DNA from: Providencia rustigianii DSM 4541
GTDB lineage: Bacteria > Pseudomonadota > Gammaproteobacteria > Enterobacterales > Enterobacteriaceae
Assembly: GCF_000156395.1 (NCBI RefSeq)
Contig: NZ_GG703819.1
Span: forward strand, 915,938-979,937
Direction: 5' to 3'
DNA: 64,000 nucleotides
Positions 11,060 to 20,096 of the stretch are shown piece by piece. The translations under genes and the position numbers were made by a program. The notes beneath the pieces are model-generated. The model had not been told where the DNA came from. It searched no databases and worked only from the letters and a program-made list of their open reading frames with translations. Each line of letters opens with the position of its first letter. Positions within the stretch are counted from its first letter, which is position 1.

Positions 11060-12274
11060 ATGAATAACATAACAAAATCCAATAAGCTCGATAATGTCTG
11101 CTATGACATTCGTGGGCCAGTTTTAAAAGAAGCTAAACGCTTAGAAGAAGAAGGGAACAAAGTTCTCAAACTGAATATTGGTAACCCGGCACCGTTTGGC
11201 TTTGAAGCCCCAGATGAAATCCTCGTTGATGTTCTACGTAATTTGCCAAGCTCTCAAGGTTACTGCGACTCAAAAGGCTTATATTCTGCACGTAAAGCGA
11301 TTGTCCAACATTACCAAGCCCGTGATATCCATGATATGACGGTTGAAGATGTTTATATCGGAAATGGGGTATCTGAATTAATCGTACAAGCGATGCAAGC
11401 GTTGTTAAATAATGGCGATGAAATGCTGGTTCCAGCACCAGACTATCCATTATGGACAGCAGCAGTGTCCCTGTCAGGTGGGAATGCGGTTCACTATATG
11501 TGTGATGAGCAGCAAGGTTGGATGCCTGATCTTGACGATATTCGTAAAAAAATCAGCCCACGTACACGTGGTATTGTCATCATCAACCCAAACAACCCAA
11601 CGGGTGCGGTGTACAGTAAAGAGTTATTGATGGAAATCGTCGAGATTGCCCGTCAACATAGCCTGATTATTTTTGCCGATGAAATTTACGACAAAATTTT
11701 ATATGACGATGCACAGCATCATTCAATCGCCGCATTAGCCCCAGATTTATTGACGGTCACATTTAACGGCCTATCAAAAACCTATCGTGTTGCAGGCTTT
11801 CGCCAAGGTTGGATGGTCTTAAATGGTCCGAAGAAGCATGCTAAAGGTTATATTGAAGGGTTAGAAATGCTGGCATCAATGCGTTTATGCGCTAACGTTC
11901 CAATGCAACATGCAATCCAAACAGCATTGGGGGGTTACCAAAGTATCAGTGAATTTATCCAACCTGGTGGTCGATTGTATGAGCAGCGTAACCGAGCATG
12001 GGAACTGATTAATCAAATTCCAGGAGTCTCTTGTGTTAAACCACAAGGCGCACTCTATATGTTCCCGAAAATTGACATTAAGCGTTTCAATATTCACGAT
12101 GACCAAAAAATGATCCTCGACCTGCTACTACAAGAGAAAGTATTGTTAGTGCAAGGAACTGCATTTAACTGGCCACACCCAGATCATTTCCGTATCGTTA
12201 CCTTGCCTTATGCTGATGATTTAGAAATGGCAATAAACAAATTTGGTCGCTTTTTAGAAAATTATCGCCAATAG
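11060..12274 (+). CDS. alaA: Glutamate-pyruvate aminotransferase AlaA
   Basis: PLP-dependent class I/II aminotransferase that makes most L-alanine from pyruvate and glutamate in enterobacteria. The PLP Lys is in GLSKTYRVAGFRQGW (Lys240), the cofactor aspartate in FADEIYDKI, and the substrate-arginine region in FRIVTLPY near the C-terminus. The 404-residue length is typical. The start is supported by conservation of MNNITKSNKLDNVCYDIRGP with E. coli YfbQ; the ribosome site GAGAG is modest, consistent with coupling to the 13-codon ORF that ends ten bases earlier. A strong bidirectional terminator follows. Confidence 0.97.
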   Translation: MNNITKSNKLDNVCYDIRGPVLKEAKRLEEEGNKVLKLNIGNPAPFGFEAPDEILVDVLRNLPSSQGYCDSKGLYSARKAIVQHYQARDIHDMTVEDVYIGNGVSELIVQAMQALLNNGDEMLVPAPDYPLWTAAVSLSGGNAVHYMCDEQQGWMPDLDDIRKKISPRTRGIVIINPNNPTGAVYSKELLMEIVEIARQHSLIIFADEIYDKILYDDAQHHSIAALAPDLLTVTFNGLSKTYRVAGFRQGWMVLNGPKKHAKGYIEGLEMLASMRLCANVPMQHAIQTALGGYQSISEFIQPGGRLYEQRNRAWELINQIPGVSCVKPQGALYMFPKIDIKRFNIHDDQKMILDLLLQEKVLLVQGTAFNWPHPDHFRIVTLPYADDLEMAINKFGRFLENYRQ

Positions 12275-12296
12275 CTTTCTACGTTAGCTAACCAAT

Positions 12297-12323
12297 AAAA
12301 ATAGCCCATAATGGGCTATTTTT
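12297..12323. terminator. Bidirectional intrinsic terminator after alaA
   Basis: A perfect hairpin has ATAGCCCAT/ATGGGCTAT arms with an A-run on one side and T-run on the other. It therefore terminates alaA on the plus strand and can also end the minus-strand mini-gene at 12376-12444. Confidence 0.85.
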
Positions 12324-12375
12324 ATATTTATAACTAAAAATAAAACATCTAAATAAGAGAGTCTTTATTAGATAA

Positions 12376-12444
12376 TTAAATAATAGAAATAAAATAAACC
12401 GCGGCTAAGAAAAATAGAACTAAAATTATTGGAAAATATTTCAT
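12376..12444 (-). CDS. Candidate 22-residue single-helix membrane protein
   Basis: The minus-strand ORF translates to MKYFPIILVLFFLAAVYFISII, a short positively charged start followed by one continuous hydrophobic helix. A Shine-Dalgarno GAGGA lies a few bases before the ATG, a promoter TTGAAT-N16-TACAAT lies at 12483-12510, and the bidirectional alaA terminator lies about 50 bases downstream. Together these make a complete small gene. It resembles in style the many single-helix small membrane proteins of enterobacteria, but I do not recognise the sequence and assign no function. It is convergent with alaA. Confidence 0.6.
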   Translation of the reverse strand: MKYFPIILVLFFLAAVYFISII

Positions 12445-12482
12445 TTCATCCTCAATATTATTTTCAATTAAATATTACCTTG

Positions 12483-12510
12483 ATTGTAATGATTTAAATA
12501 AACCATTCAA
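12483..12510 (-). promoter_or_regulatory. Promoter of the 22-residue membrane protein
   Basis: On the minus strand a -35 TTGAAT (12505-12510) and a -10 TACAAT (12483-12488) are separated by 16 bp. This would place the transcript start about 30 bases before the small ORF. Confidence 0.5.
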
Positions 12511-12753
12511 ATATTAATTACAATAAAGCATAAAAATACAATTAAGATAATCTTAATATGAGCATCTTTATTTGTGTATTTTTTAGCTTAAAAAGTAATT
12601 TCATTATTAAATCCTCTTTATTCTGATTGAAGATTATTTTTATCTTTGTCTTAACTAACAACCCATTAGCGAATAAATTCTATTATTCTGATATCTCTTT
12701 CGTTGTAATAGCGCTATAATTTTGTAGATTAATTCATCATTAATGAGGGTCTT
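12511..12753. other. Intergenic region upstream of yfbR
   Basis: AT-rich DNA between the mini-gene promoter and yfbR. It presumably holds the yfbR promoter; GAGG at 12746-12749 is its ribosome site. No other feature is supported. Confidence 0.5.
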
Positions 12754-13335
12754 ATGAGTTACTTTTTTGCCCATCTCGCTAGAATGAAACTCATTCATCG
12801 CTGGCCTCTGATGCGTAACGTCCGTACAGAAAATGTGTCTGAGCATAGCCTACAAGTTGCTATGGTTGCCCACGCTCTAGCTATCATCAAAAATCGTAAA
12901 TTTAGTGGAAACGTTAATCCAGAAAAAATTGCCTTATTTGCTATGTACCACGATGCAAGCGAGGTTATTACTGGTGATTTACCAACGCCAATAAAATACC
13001 ATAATCAGCAAATTGCTCATGAATACAAAAAAATCGAGAAATTTGCTCAGCAAAAACTGTTAGATATGTTGCCTGAAGAGCTCCAAGAAGACTTTAAAGC
13101 ATTATTAGTGGAGGATTTGCAAAGTGATGAAGATCATTTCATTGTTAAACAAGCAGATACACTTTGCGCCTATCTGAAATGTTTAGAAGAGCTTTCAGCC
13201 GGAAATAGCGAGTTTACATTAGCCAAGAAGCGTTTAGAAAAAATGTTGAAAGAAAGAAATAGCCCAGAAATGGAATATTTTATGAAAATTTTTGTTCCCA
13301 GTTTTACACTCTCTTTAGATGAAATCAGTAATTAA
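12754..13335 (+). CDS. yfbR: 5'-deoxynucleotidase YfbR
   Basis: HD-domain phosphohydrolase that removes phosphate from deoxyribonucleoside 5'-monophosphates, part of dNTP pool control. The metal-binding residues of the HD family are visible: His in [17 protein letters not shown], the HD pair in [21 protein letters not shown], and the downstream Asp in [17 protein letters not shown]. At 193 residues it is close to the E. coli length (199). The start is supported by the conserved [20 protein letters not shown] and a GAGG ribosome site. It is monocistronic, ending at a terminator. Confidence 0.95.
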   Translation: MSYFFAHLARMKLIHRWPLMRNVRTENVSEHSLQVAMVAHALAIIKNRKFSGNVNPEKIALFAMYHDASEVITGDLPTPIKYHNQQIAHEYKKIEKFAQQKLLDMLPEELQEDFKALLVEDLQSDEDHFIVKQADTLCAYLKCLEELSAGNSEFTLAKKRLEKMLKERNSPEMEYFMKIFVPSFTLSLDEISN

Positions 13336-13338
13336 CTC

Positions 13339-13367
13339 AAAGGTGGGCGCTATTATCCCCACCTTTT
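13339..13367. terminator. Terminator between yfbR and the convergent small gene
   Basis: Arms AAAGGTGGG (13339-13347) and CCCACCTTT (13358-13366) with TTTT following on the plus strand. The A-rich left side lets it also serve the minus-strand gene ending at 13378. Confidence 0.75.
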
Positions 13368-13377
13368 GCATTAAACC

Positions 13378-13797
13378 TTAGCTTTCTTCAATTAACTTAG
13401 TACTACAACCTGATGATGATGAAAAGGCAACATACAAGGTTTTCGCCTCACCATTAACACCTAATATTACCTTTCCACGATCTTCTTCCTTGATTGAACA
13501 ATAGAAATTTTTCTTTGTTGCATATGTTTTACCGCTTATTGTTTCTAATTTAATAAACCAATAGTCAAACGAATTAGGCAAACCTAATTCATATTTAAAC
13601 GAAAATATATTCTCAGATATTGATTTATTAGGTAAATTATTAAAAAATTTTTCATCAATAAGTCTACTTTCACTTCCTTTATGGGTAAGTCCTGAAACAT
13701 AATGTAGTACATAAATATACTTTAACTCTTCACCAAAGAAATTTTCGATTGTTGCCTTACCATTATAGTAACGTACTATATCTGTATTATTTACCAT
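13378..13797 (-). CDS. Small beta-rich protein, paralog 2 of a pair; possible 'up-regulated in Daf-2'-like domain
   Basis: A protein of 139 residues of unknown role. It shares with its upstream neighbour a C-terminal block of about 50 residues (here about 78-123): DYW, TxSGKxYxTKxNFYCSI, EEDxGxVxxGxNGExKTxYV, ending in an SSSGC-type motif with a conserved cysteine. The aromatic, glycine-rich alternation suggests a compact beta sandwich. The pattern distantly recalls the bacterial 'up-regulated in Daf-2' domain, but this is from memory and weak. No signal peptide or membrane helix is seen, so it is probably cytoplasmic or exported without a leader. A GGGGGG ribosome site precedes the ATG. It lies 25 bases after its paralog, in one transcript. 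Confidence 0.6.
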   Translation of the reverse strand: MVNNTDIVRYYNGKATIENFFGEELKYIYVLHYVSGLTHKGSESRLIDEKFFNNLPNKSISENIFSFKYELGLPNSFDYWFIKLETISGKTYATKKNFYCSIKEEDRGKVILGVNGEAKTLYVAFSSSSGCSTKLIEES

Positions 13798-13822
13798 AAC
13801 GCCCCCCTCTATAATCTTCGTA

Positions 13823-14197
13823 TTAATATAGATTCAAGTTTGTTTTACAATCTGATGATGATGGGAAATTGACGTACATTGTCTTTTCTTCGCCATTCAT
13901 ACCTATAGTGACCTGCCCATGATCCTCTTCACTTATGGAACAATAGAAATTATCTTTTGTTCTATATTTTTTCCCTGATAATGTTTCAATTTCCATGTAC
14001 CAATAGTCTTTTGGCGAACCAATTCCTAATTGATATTGAAATATCAATGCATCCTTATAAATAGTACCATCAGGCATATCAAAGTGCGTTCTGACTTTCG
14101 TCAAAAATCCCGTATGAGATAAATACACGCGCTTGAGATGTTCACCCCAGTAATTTTCGAGTGTAACAAACCCTGTTTTGGGTAATGTAATATTCAT
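13823..14197 (-). CDS. Small beta-rich protein, paralog 1 of a pair; possible 'up-regulated in Daf-2'-like domain
   Basis: A 124-residue protein of unknown role, first gene of a two-gene unit. Conserved blocks shared with the downstream paralog are GFVTLENYWGEHLKRVYLSH at the N-terminus (about 9-28), DYWYMEIETLSGKKYRTKDN in the middle, and an NFYCSISEEDHGQVTIG stretch before the SSSDC end. A ribosome site GGAG lies just before the ATG. The pair stands between yfbR and yfbS, where E. coli has no such genes, and is isolated upstream by two hairpins, so it is an accessory insertion. Lectin-like or toxin-related roles are possible for such folds, but nothing in the sequence decides this. Confidence 0.6.
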   Translation of the reverse strand: MNITLPKTGFVTLENYWGEHLKRVYLSHTGFLTKVRTHFDMPDGTIYKDALIFQYQLGIGSPKDYWYMEIETLSGKKYRTKDNFYCSISEEDHGQVTIGMNGEEKTMYVNFPSSSDCKTNLNLY

Positions 14198-14263
14198 AAT
14201 ATCTCCGATATATAAAATTAATTAATTTACGGAAATAGACTACAAATTTTTCCTTAAAATAAA

Positions 14264-14317
14264 AATAACCATAATTAGCAGTATCTTTTTATTTTAATAC
14301 TGTTAATTATGGTTATT
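14264..14317 (-). terminator. Long intrinsic terminator downstream of yfbS
   Basis: About 20 paired bases with one mismatch (14264-14284 with 14297-14317), followed on the minus strand by TTTTATTTT. It separates yfbS transcription from the accessory pair downstream. Confidence 0.75.
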
Positions 14318-14330
14318 AATTTTCATGATG

Positions 14331-14359
14331 TAATAGGCTCTACGTGTTAGAGCCTATTA
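14331..14359. repeat. Perfect 12-bp hairpin just after yfbS
   Basis: TAATAGGCTCTA and its exact complement flank a five-base loop four bases beyond the yfbS stop. There is no immediate U-tract, so it may protect the mRNA 3' end or act together with the terminator at 14264-14317. Confidence 0.6.
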
Positions 14360-14363
14360 CTGT

Positions 14364-16193
14364 TCAAAAAGGGAATAAAACAGGGATCACGGCTACGCTA
14401 ATGATCATAACAATAATGGTGAATGGAACCCCCATTTTCAAAAAATCTGAGAATTTATAACCTCCAGGCCCCAATACTAACGTATTTACAGGGGAAGATA
14501 CGGGGGTCATAAATGCCGCGGAAGCCGCAATACCAATAACCATGGCGAACGGTAACGGAGAAACATCCATTTGACGAGCAGCGGCTATCGCGATGGGGGC
14601 CATTAAAACAGCCGTTGCGGTGTTAGATATAAATAGCCCAATGGTGGCACACAGAATAAATAAGCAAAGTAGCATCACATGTGGCCCTAATCCCCCAGCA
14701 ACTTTCATTAATGCATCAACAGCAAGGGCTATCCCCCCAGTTTCTTGCAGTGCGATAGCAAACGGCATCATCCCCACAATTAAAATAATGCTCGGCCAGT
14801 GAATCGATTTATACGCGCTTTCCATATCGATACAGCGGAATTTTCCCATCAATAAACATGCTATCAATGCGGCAATAAAATTAGGAATTTCATTAGTCAC
14901 CATCATCGCCACCATCAATGCCAAACAGAACAGAGCATGTGGGGCTTGTGAGGATGCAGGTGCAACCGCTTCAACTTCAGCAGCTAAATTCAATACAATA
15001 AAGTTACGGGGTTTAGTAGAGAGTACACGGATCAGTTTCCAGTCACCTATGACCAGTAATATGTCGCCTAAACGCAGTGATTCATCCACCAGCTTACCAT
15101 CTAGTGCCTTACCATCTCGACGGATACCCACCACGTTTAACCCATACCGAGTACGGAACTTAATCTCTTTTAGGCTTTTGCCAAGTAACTCCGAGTCCGG
15201 ATTCATGGAAACCTCGGCCATGCCCACATCACGGGATTGATCTGAGAAATAATCACCACGGAGGATCATCGGTTCGAGAAGCTGTTCACTGCAAAACTTA
15301 CGTAATTCATCATCGCTAACGGAGATATCAACTAATAATACATCACGCTCCCGTAATTCAGTTCCCCCGGTAGCACTTACCATAACACGGCGAAATTTAC
15401 GCCAGCGCTCAATCCCTACTACGTTTGCGCCATAACGGGAACGTAAATGAAGTTCATCTAAAGTGTGCCCAATGAGTGATGAGCCTTTACGGATTGCTAA
15501 ACGACGCGCACGACCCGCTAATTTATAATCACGGATCAAATCTCGGAAACTCCGTTGATACTTTACTGGCTGTTTATCCGGTTCATTGCTACCTAGCCAA
15601 CGACGCGTCACCCACATATAACCGATCCCAGCAAATAAAATTAAAATGCCAATCGGTGTAATTGAGAAGAATTGAAAGCTCGGTAAACCTTCACGGACTA
15701 ATTCGCTGTTGACTACCATATTCGGCGGAGTTGCAACCAGTGTCATCATGCCACTAATCAACCCAGCAAAACCGAGGGGCATCATTAAGCGACTTGGTGA
15801 GGTTTTCATACGAGCAGCGACACTTAAGACGACGGGGATAAAGATAGCCACGACGCCTGTTGAGCTCATAAAGGCACCAAGCCCAGCAACAGTTAGCATC
15901 AGGAAAACTAACATTTTACTTTCACTGCTGCCTGCCACTCGGACAAGCCAGTCACCCATTTGATAAGCGATTCCGGTACGAACAAGACCATCACCAATAA
16001 CAAATAGAGCAGCAATCAATAAGACGTTTGGATCAGCAAAGCCCGCTGTTGCCTGTTGTAAAGTCAATGTGTCGCTCAACACAAATGCGACAATAACTAA
16101 CAGGGCAACCACATCCATGCGAACTTTGTTGGTGGTGAATAAAACAATTGCGATCAATAGGAGGGTTAGTACCCACAGCAATTCTCCGTTCAA
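14364..16193 (-). CDS. yfbS: SLC13/ArsB-type transporter with two RCK-C domains
   Basis: Inner-membrane carrier of the ion transporter superfamily. Hydrophobic helices fill residues 1-200 and about 400-609, each half containing a family signature such as [17 protein letters not shown] and [17 protein letters not shown]. Between them lie two TrkA-C (RCK_C) domains at about 220-300 and 310-385, recognisable by the paired [11 protein letters not shown] and [11 protein letters not shown] motifs. The 609-residue length equals E. coli YfbS. The substrate is not established; related proteins carry dicarboxylates or sulfate, and RCK domains suggest nucleotide or ion gating. It is the downstream neighbour of yfbT on the same strand. 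Confidence 0.93.
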   Translation of the reverse strand: MNGELLWVLTLLLIAIVLFTTNKVRMDVVALLVIVAFVLSDTLTLQQATAGFADPNVLLIAALFVIGDGLVRTGIAYQMGDWLVRVAGSSESKMLVFLMLTVAGLGAFMSSTGVVAIFIPVVLSVAARMKTSPSRLMMPLGFAGLISGMMTLVATPPNMVVNSELVREGLPSFQFFSITPIGILILFAGIGYMWVTRRWLGSNEPDKQPVKYQRSFRDLIRDYKLAGRARRLAIRKGSSLIGHTLDELHLRSRYGANVVGIERWRKFRRVMVSATGGTELRERDVLLVDISVSDDELRKFCSEQLLEPMILRGDYFSDQSRDVGMAEVSMNPDSELLGKSLKEIKFRTRYGLNVVGIRRDGKALDGKLVDESLRLGDILLVIGDWKLIRVLSTKPRNFIVLNLAAEVEAVAPASSQAPHALFCLALMVAMMVTNEIPNFIAALIACLLMGKFRCIDMESAYKSIHWPSIILIVGMMPFAIALQETGGIALAVDALMKVAGGLGPHVMLLCLFILCATIGLFISNTATAVLMAPIAIAAARQMDVSPLPFAMVIGIAASAAFMTPVSSPVNTLVLGPGGYKFSDFLKMGVPFTIIVMIISVAVIPVLFPF

Positions 16194-16277
16194 AATATCC
16201 CCTTTCGACGAAAAAAAACAGGCTAAAGATTTTGCTTAGTTAACCATGTTTTACGGAGAATTTCTTTGATTAGATCG

Positions 16278-16973
16278 CTATTCGCTGTTTTTTGACATTA
16301 AAAGTTCAAAATACCCATCATTGTCAGGTCCCGTAACAGAAATTTGCTCTAATGAACTAATAATTATATCAATTTCACTTCTACGTGGCATGCCTTCTGG
16401 TGCATGCACTGCCACAACTTGGCAACCTGCGCTAAGTGCAGAATGGATCCCTGCGGGAGCATCTTCAAAGGCAATGCAATCTTTTGGTGAAAGAGCGAGG
16501 CTCAGCGCACCGAGTTGGAAAGGCTCTGGATCCGGTTTTCCTTTCGACACTTTTTCAAAAGTGACCCAGTGTTTAGGCTCTGGTAAACCTGCTGCTACTT
16601 GTCGGCCATGGGCAATAGGGACAGTTCCTGACGTTACAATAGCCCAAGGTGCACCAATCTGATTTAATCGGGAAAGGAGTTCAATAGCACCGGGTAAAGC
16701 TACTACCCCCTCAGTATCTTCGCTTTCCAGTTTCTCTAACCAACGAAAATGAGTTTGTAGCTCCTCTTCATTTGCATCTGGAAGAAAATGGCGCAAAGTT
16801 GTCATTGCGGGTTTCCCATGGATAAAATCGATGATTTCTTGTTTGTTAGCGCCGATCCTATCACCAAAGAGGCACCAACTACGTTCAACGACCGCTAATG
16901 AATCAGCCAGCGTTCCATCAAGATCAAATAAAAAACCTTTTGCTTTTAGCTTCACATCGATTCCTTTTTTCAT
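16278..16973 (-). CDS. yfbT: HAD-family sugar phosphatase YfbT (HxpA)
   Basis: Haloacid dehalogenase-like hydrolase that removes phosphate from sugar phosphates. Motif I is FLFDLDGTLADSL (nucleophilic Asp near residue 18), motif II is AIVTSGTVP, motif III is the Lys in KVSKGKPDPEPF, and motif IV is AFEDAPAGIHSALSAG. A helical cap domain lies between motifs I and II. At 231 residues it is slightly longer than the E. coli protein because of a short N-terminal extension (MKKGIDVK). It is oriented with yfbS and separated from yfbU by a strong terminator. Exact substrate preference is inferred from E. coli. Confidence 0.93.
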   Translation of the reverse strand: MKKGIDVKLKAKGFLFDLDGTLADSLAVVERSWCLFGDRIGANKQEIIDFIHGKPAMTTLRHFLPDANEEELQTHFRWLEKLESEDTEGVVALPGAIELLSRLNQIGAPWAIVTSGTVPIAHGRQVAAGLPEPKHWVTFEKVSKGKPDPEPFQLGALSLALSPKDCIAFEDAPAGIHSALSAGCQVVAVHAPEGMPRRSEIDIIISSLEQISVTGPDNDGYFELLMSKNSE

Positions 16974-17043
16974 TTGTCCAATACCTATATCACACTCTAT
17001 TTTCTCATCAATACTTTAGATCACTCTGAATCACAAGCAAAAA

Positions 17044-17074
17044 ACTCGGGAGTATAATCGTTATACTCCCGAGT
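17044..17074 (-). terminator. Strong intrinsic terminator after yfbU
   Basis: A perfect 14-bp stem (ACTCGGGAGTATAA and its complement) has a three-base loop and is followed on the minus strand by six T residues. It ends yfbU transcription before yfbT. Confidence 0.9.
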
Positions 17075-17121
17075 CAAAGAATTCATAATAATACGACTGT
17101 AACCCAAAGAACGATGGAAAA

Positions 17122-17616
17122 TTATGCGTTTAAAATCTGGGAAATTTCTACCGCTGAAAGGTGGTATTGTCGTGGGCATGATTGCCAAATTTTCAGCATT
17201 CTCAAATATTTATCCCACATAGGTGTTTGTGAATTAAACCCATGAGTTCCACAATCAAAATGAGTATAGCGCCCTTCTGTATTTACCATAAAACGAACAT
17301 AACTGAGATAGCGAGCTTCTGTCGCAGCGTCAAAACCTAAAAATTGGACACGACGAGCATCGACACCATGTTTATCTTCCATATTGCCGTAAGAAACTTG
17401 CAATGCATGGTACATTTCCATGATTTCAATAACAGTACGACATGTTTGTTCACTGAGCTCACTGAAATCTCGGTCTAATTCACGCATTTGTAAACCAAAC
17501 CCACGTTCAATAATGGTTTGCAGACGACGATAACGCTCCGCATTATCAGGATCTAGCATCGTCATCATTTTATATTGATTTGATAAGATTAAGCGTTCAG
17601 CATTGGTCATTTCCAT
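17122..17616 (-). CDS. yfbU: Conserved protein YfbU (UPF0304)
   Basis: Conserved gammaproteobacterial protein of unclear biochemical role; E. coli YfbU has been linked to cell death phenotypes on overproduction. The start [18 protein letters not shown] and the segments [18 protein letters not shown] and [19 protein letters not shown] match the family. It is predicted soluble and helical, and the 164-residue length is the family norm. It lies in the same neighbourhood (yfbT-yfbU-yfbV-ackA) as in E. coli. No cofactor or catalytic motif is recognisable. Confidence 0.93.
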   Translation of the reverse strand: MEMTNAERLILSNQYKMMTMLDPDNAERYRRLQTIIERGFGLQMRELDRDFSELSEQTCRTVIEIMEMYHALQVSYGNMEDKHGVDARRVQFLGFDAATEARYLSYVRFMVNTEGRYTHFDCGTHGFNSQTPMWDKYLRMLKIWQSCPRQYHLSAVEISQILNA

Positions 17617-17777
17617 TACAGCTCTCCGTAGATAATTTTAGGTAATCTTCGCATTCAACAGGAATCATGCACAGATAAAATGCCACTTTTATTGATCTAG
17701 ACCGGCTTTTTATATTACTTGTTGTTAATCCAAACTTTTTACTGATTTTAGTGGGCAGTAGAAGCCTAATCTGAAAA

Positions 17778-18236
17778 TTAAAGATCTTCCATAAACGTGT
17801 TATCTAGCTGTTTAAACGCTTTCCTCAACAGTTCAGCTAACGCCATATAGTCCGGCTGCTGTTCCACTGGTGCCACCGCAATACCTGCCGCAGTAAACTT
17901 ATCTCGAATTTCATAGAACCAGCTTAATAGCCCTGCGGGTAATGGTGTTGATGCGCGCTTTCCCAACCACCATAAACCTTGCATTGGTAAGCTACAGGCA
18001 AATAATGCAGTTGCGATGGCGGGACCCAGTTGTCCCCCAAGGGCGATTTGCCACGCGAGAGTGAATATAGCAATCGGCGGCATAAATCGAATACCGAAAC
18101 GAATAGCTTTATTAATACGCAGCTCTGGAAATAGTGGCGTCAGCTTTTTTTCCATAGGAAACACTTTCAGATAATGGTTACCCAATCTGAAGCGCTTAAA
18201 AAATCCCGGGGGTGTATTTTGCATTGTGCTCATCAA
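17778..18236 (-). CDS. yfbV: Inner-membrane protein YfbV (UPF0208)
   Basis: Small conserved membrane protein divergent from ackA. Two hydrophobic helices lie at about residues 48-68 and 72-90 ([19 protein letters not shown] and [19 protein letters not shown]), and the C-terminal 50 residues are polar and helical. The 152-residue length and the position next to ackA match E. coli YfbV. It has been reported in E. coli to affect chromosome macrodomain insulation (as TerY-related work on Ter/Mat boundaries), but that function is debated and not visible here. Confidence 0.92.
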   Translation of the reverse strand: MMSTMQNTPPGFFKRFRLGNHYLKVFPMEKKLTPLFPELRINKAIRFGIRFMPPIAIFTLAWQIALGGQLGPAIATALFACSLPMQGLWWLGKRASTPLPAGLLSWFYEIRDKFTAAGIAVAPVEQQPDYMALAELLRKAFKQLDNTFMEDL

Positions 18237-18829
18237 TAACTTCCTACTGCTATAATCAAAATATTATCAATTTATTCTTAGCTTACGCCAAACTGATTGT
18301 GAACGCACACTCAGAATCCGAATAATCTTTTTTCAAATCTTGCTTAACTCAAGCCGGCTTCAGTAAAACCCGCTATGCTCATGTTATTCTCACAAATATC
18401 TAACTTATCGCTATAACTGCACTTTATAGGGCATTTATGATTTTAATCAACCAAAGACCCCATTTCTAAAAAAAACGTATAAAATATAAAATAATTTTAG
18501 TAGAATCGACCGTATTTAGAATTCCTGTTGACCTATGTGACTTAATAGTTCTCTTTGTTAAGTAATCAACAGTGATATATTGGGGTTTTGATCGTTATTT
18601 CAACACCAAGCCGTTAATTTATTTTTTACAGTTAATTAACAGCATTACACAACGTTAGCTTCATAAAACCCTGTAAAATTGCCGATCCATGCAATTTTTT
18701 ACGTTAATCATGATATCCATCATGAATGACTCAGTAACAAATGCGCTAGGCTCTAGCTAATTAACTTTTACATTTGAGTCTTTTAGTTTAAAAAAGGCTT
18801 CACAACAACAATTAACGATAGGTATTTCC
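18237..18829. other. Divergent intergenic region between yfbV and ackA
   Basis: About 590 AT-rich bases that must hold the ackA-pta and yfbV promoters. A TTGACC at about 18529 and a TTGAT-type half site near 18588 could be promoter or FNR-like elements, but neither is complete. No RNA gene or mobile element was recognised. A ten-codon ORF at 18437-18469 is noted among the rejected items. Confidence 0.45.
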
Positions 18830-20032
18830 ATGTCAAGTAAGCTGGTACTGGTTTTAAACTGCGGTAGCTCCTCACTGAAATTTGCAATCATCGATCCGAC
18901 TAATGGGGATGAATTTCTATCAGGTTTAGCTGAATGTTTTAATTTGCCTGAAGCCCGCATCAAGTGGAAAATGGATGGCGCGAAAAAGGAAGCTCCTTTA
19001 GGTGCAGGTGCTGCGCATAGCGAAGCATTAAACTTTATTGTTAATACTATTCTTGCTGAGAAGCCTGAACTTTCAGCGCAAATTACTTCTATTGGTCATC
19101 GTATTGTTCATGGTGGCGAGAAATTTACCTCTTCTGTTGTCATTGACGACGAAGTTATTGCGGGTATCAAAGCAGCAATCCCATTTGCACCATTACATAA
19201 CCCTGCTCACCTGATTGGTATTGAAGAGGCAAGAAAATCTTTCCCTCATCTGATTACTAAAAACGTTGCGGTATTTGATACTGCTTTCCATCAGACAATG
19301 CCACAAGAAGCTTATCTGTATGCTCTGCCATACGAACTGTATTCAGAACACAGTATCCGTCGCTACGGCGCACACGGCACTAGCCACTACTATGTTTCTC
19401 GCGAAGCAGCCAAAAGACTTAACAAACCTGTTGATGAACTGAATGTTATCACTTGCCATTTAGGTAATGGAGGTTCAGTATCTGCTATCGTTAATGGTAA
19501 ATGTGTTGATACTTCAATGGGTTTAACTCCATTAGAAGGTTTAGTAATGGGAACTCGTAGCGGTGATATCGACCCTGCGATTATTTTCCATTTGCATGAT
19601 TCATTAGGCATGAGCGTTGATCAAATCAACAAAATGCTGACAAAAGAGTCTGGTTTACTGGGCTTAACTGGCGTGACTAGCGACTGTCGCTATGTGGAAG
19701 ACAACTATGGCACGAAAGAAGATGCAACTCGTGCAATGGATGTATTCTGCCACCGTCTTGCAAAATATGTGGGTGCTTACAGTGCGCTGATGGAAGGTCG
19801 TCTTGACGCTATCATCTTTACTGGCGGTATCGGTGAAAACTCCGCTCAGGTTCGTGAAATTACATTGAAGAAACTGGCTATTCTTGGTTTCGAATATGAC
19901 CACGAACGTAACTTAGCGGCACGCTTTGGTAAAGAAGGTGTTATCACCACCGATAACAGCCGCCCAGCATTAGTTATCCCAACCAATGAAGAGTTGGTGA
20001 TTGCTCAAGATGCTGCACGTTTAACAGCATAA
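18830..20032 (+). CDS. ackA: Acetate kinase
   Basis: Cytoplasmic enzyme converting acetyl phosphate and ADP to acetate and ATP, the energy-yielding half of acetate overflow. ASKHA-fold motifs are present: [14 protein letters not shown] at residues 5-18 (phosphate 1), the catalytic-Asp region [39 protein letters not shown] (phosphate 2) and [14 protein letters not shown] (adenosine). The 400-residue length is standard. It is followed 64 bases later by pta with a stem-loop between, the usual enterobacterial ackA-pta operon. Confidence 0.98.
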   Translation: MSSKLVLVLNCGSSSLKFAIIDPTNGDEFLSGLAECFNLPEARIKWKMDGAKKEAPLGAGAAHSEALNFIVNTILAEKPELSAQITSIGHRIVHGGEKFTSSVVIDDEVIAGIKAAIPFAPLHNPAHLIGIEEARKSFPHLITKNVAVFDTAFHQTMPQEAYLYALPYELYSEHSIRRYGAHGTSHYYVSREAAKRLNKPVDELNVITCHLGNGGSVSAIVNGKCVDTSMGLTPLEGLVMGTRSGDIDPAIIFHLHDSLGMSVDQINKMLTKESGLLGLTGVTSDCRYVEDNYGTKEDATRAMDVFCHRLAKYVGAYSALMEGRLDAIIFTGGIGENSAQVREITLKKLAILGFEYDHERNLAARFGKEGVITTDNSRPALVIPTNEELVIAQDAARLTA

Positions 20033-20041
20033 AAACTTTTG

Positions 20042-20062
20042 CCGCCAGCTTTATGCTGGCGG
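20042..20062 (+). repeat. Intercistronic stem-loop between ackA and pta
   Basis: CCGCCAGC and GCTGGCGG flank a five-base loop. There is no U-tract after it, so full termination is unlikely. It may tune the ackA:pta ratio through mRNA stability or partial attenuation. Confidence 0.6.
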
Positions 20063-20096
20063 TACTGCTTTAGAGTAACCAAAAAACGAGGTTCCC

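Noticed and set aside
18437..18469. Ten-codon ORF upstream of ackA with an AGGG ahead of it
   Set aside because: Very short, with no promoter or terminator pairing and far (360 bases) from ackA; chance is the simpler reading.
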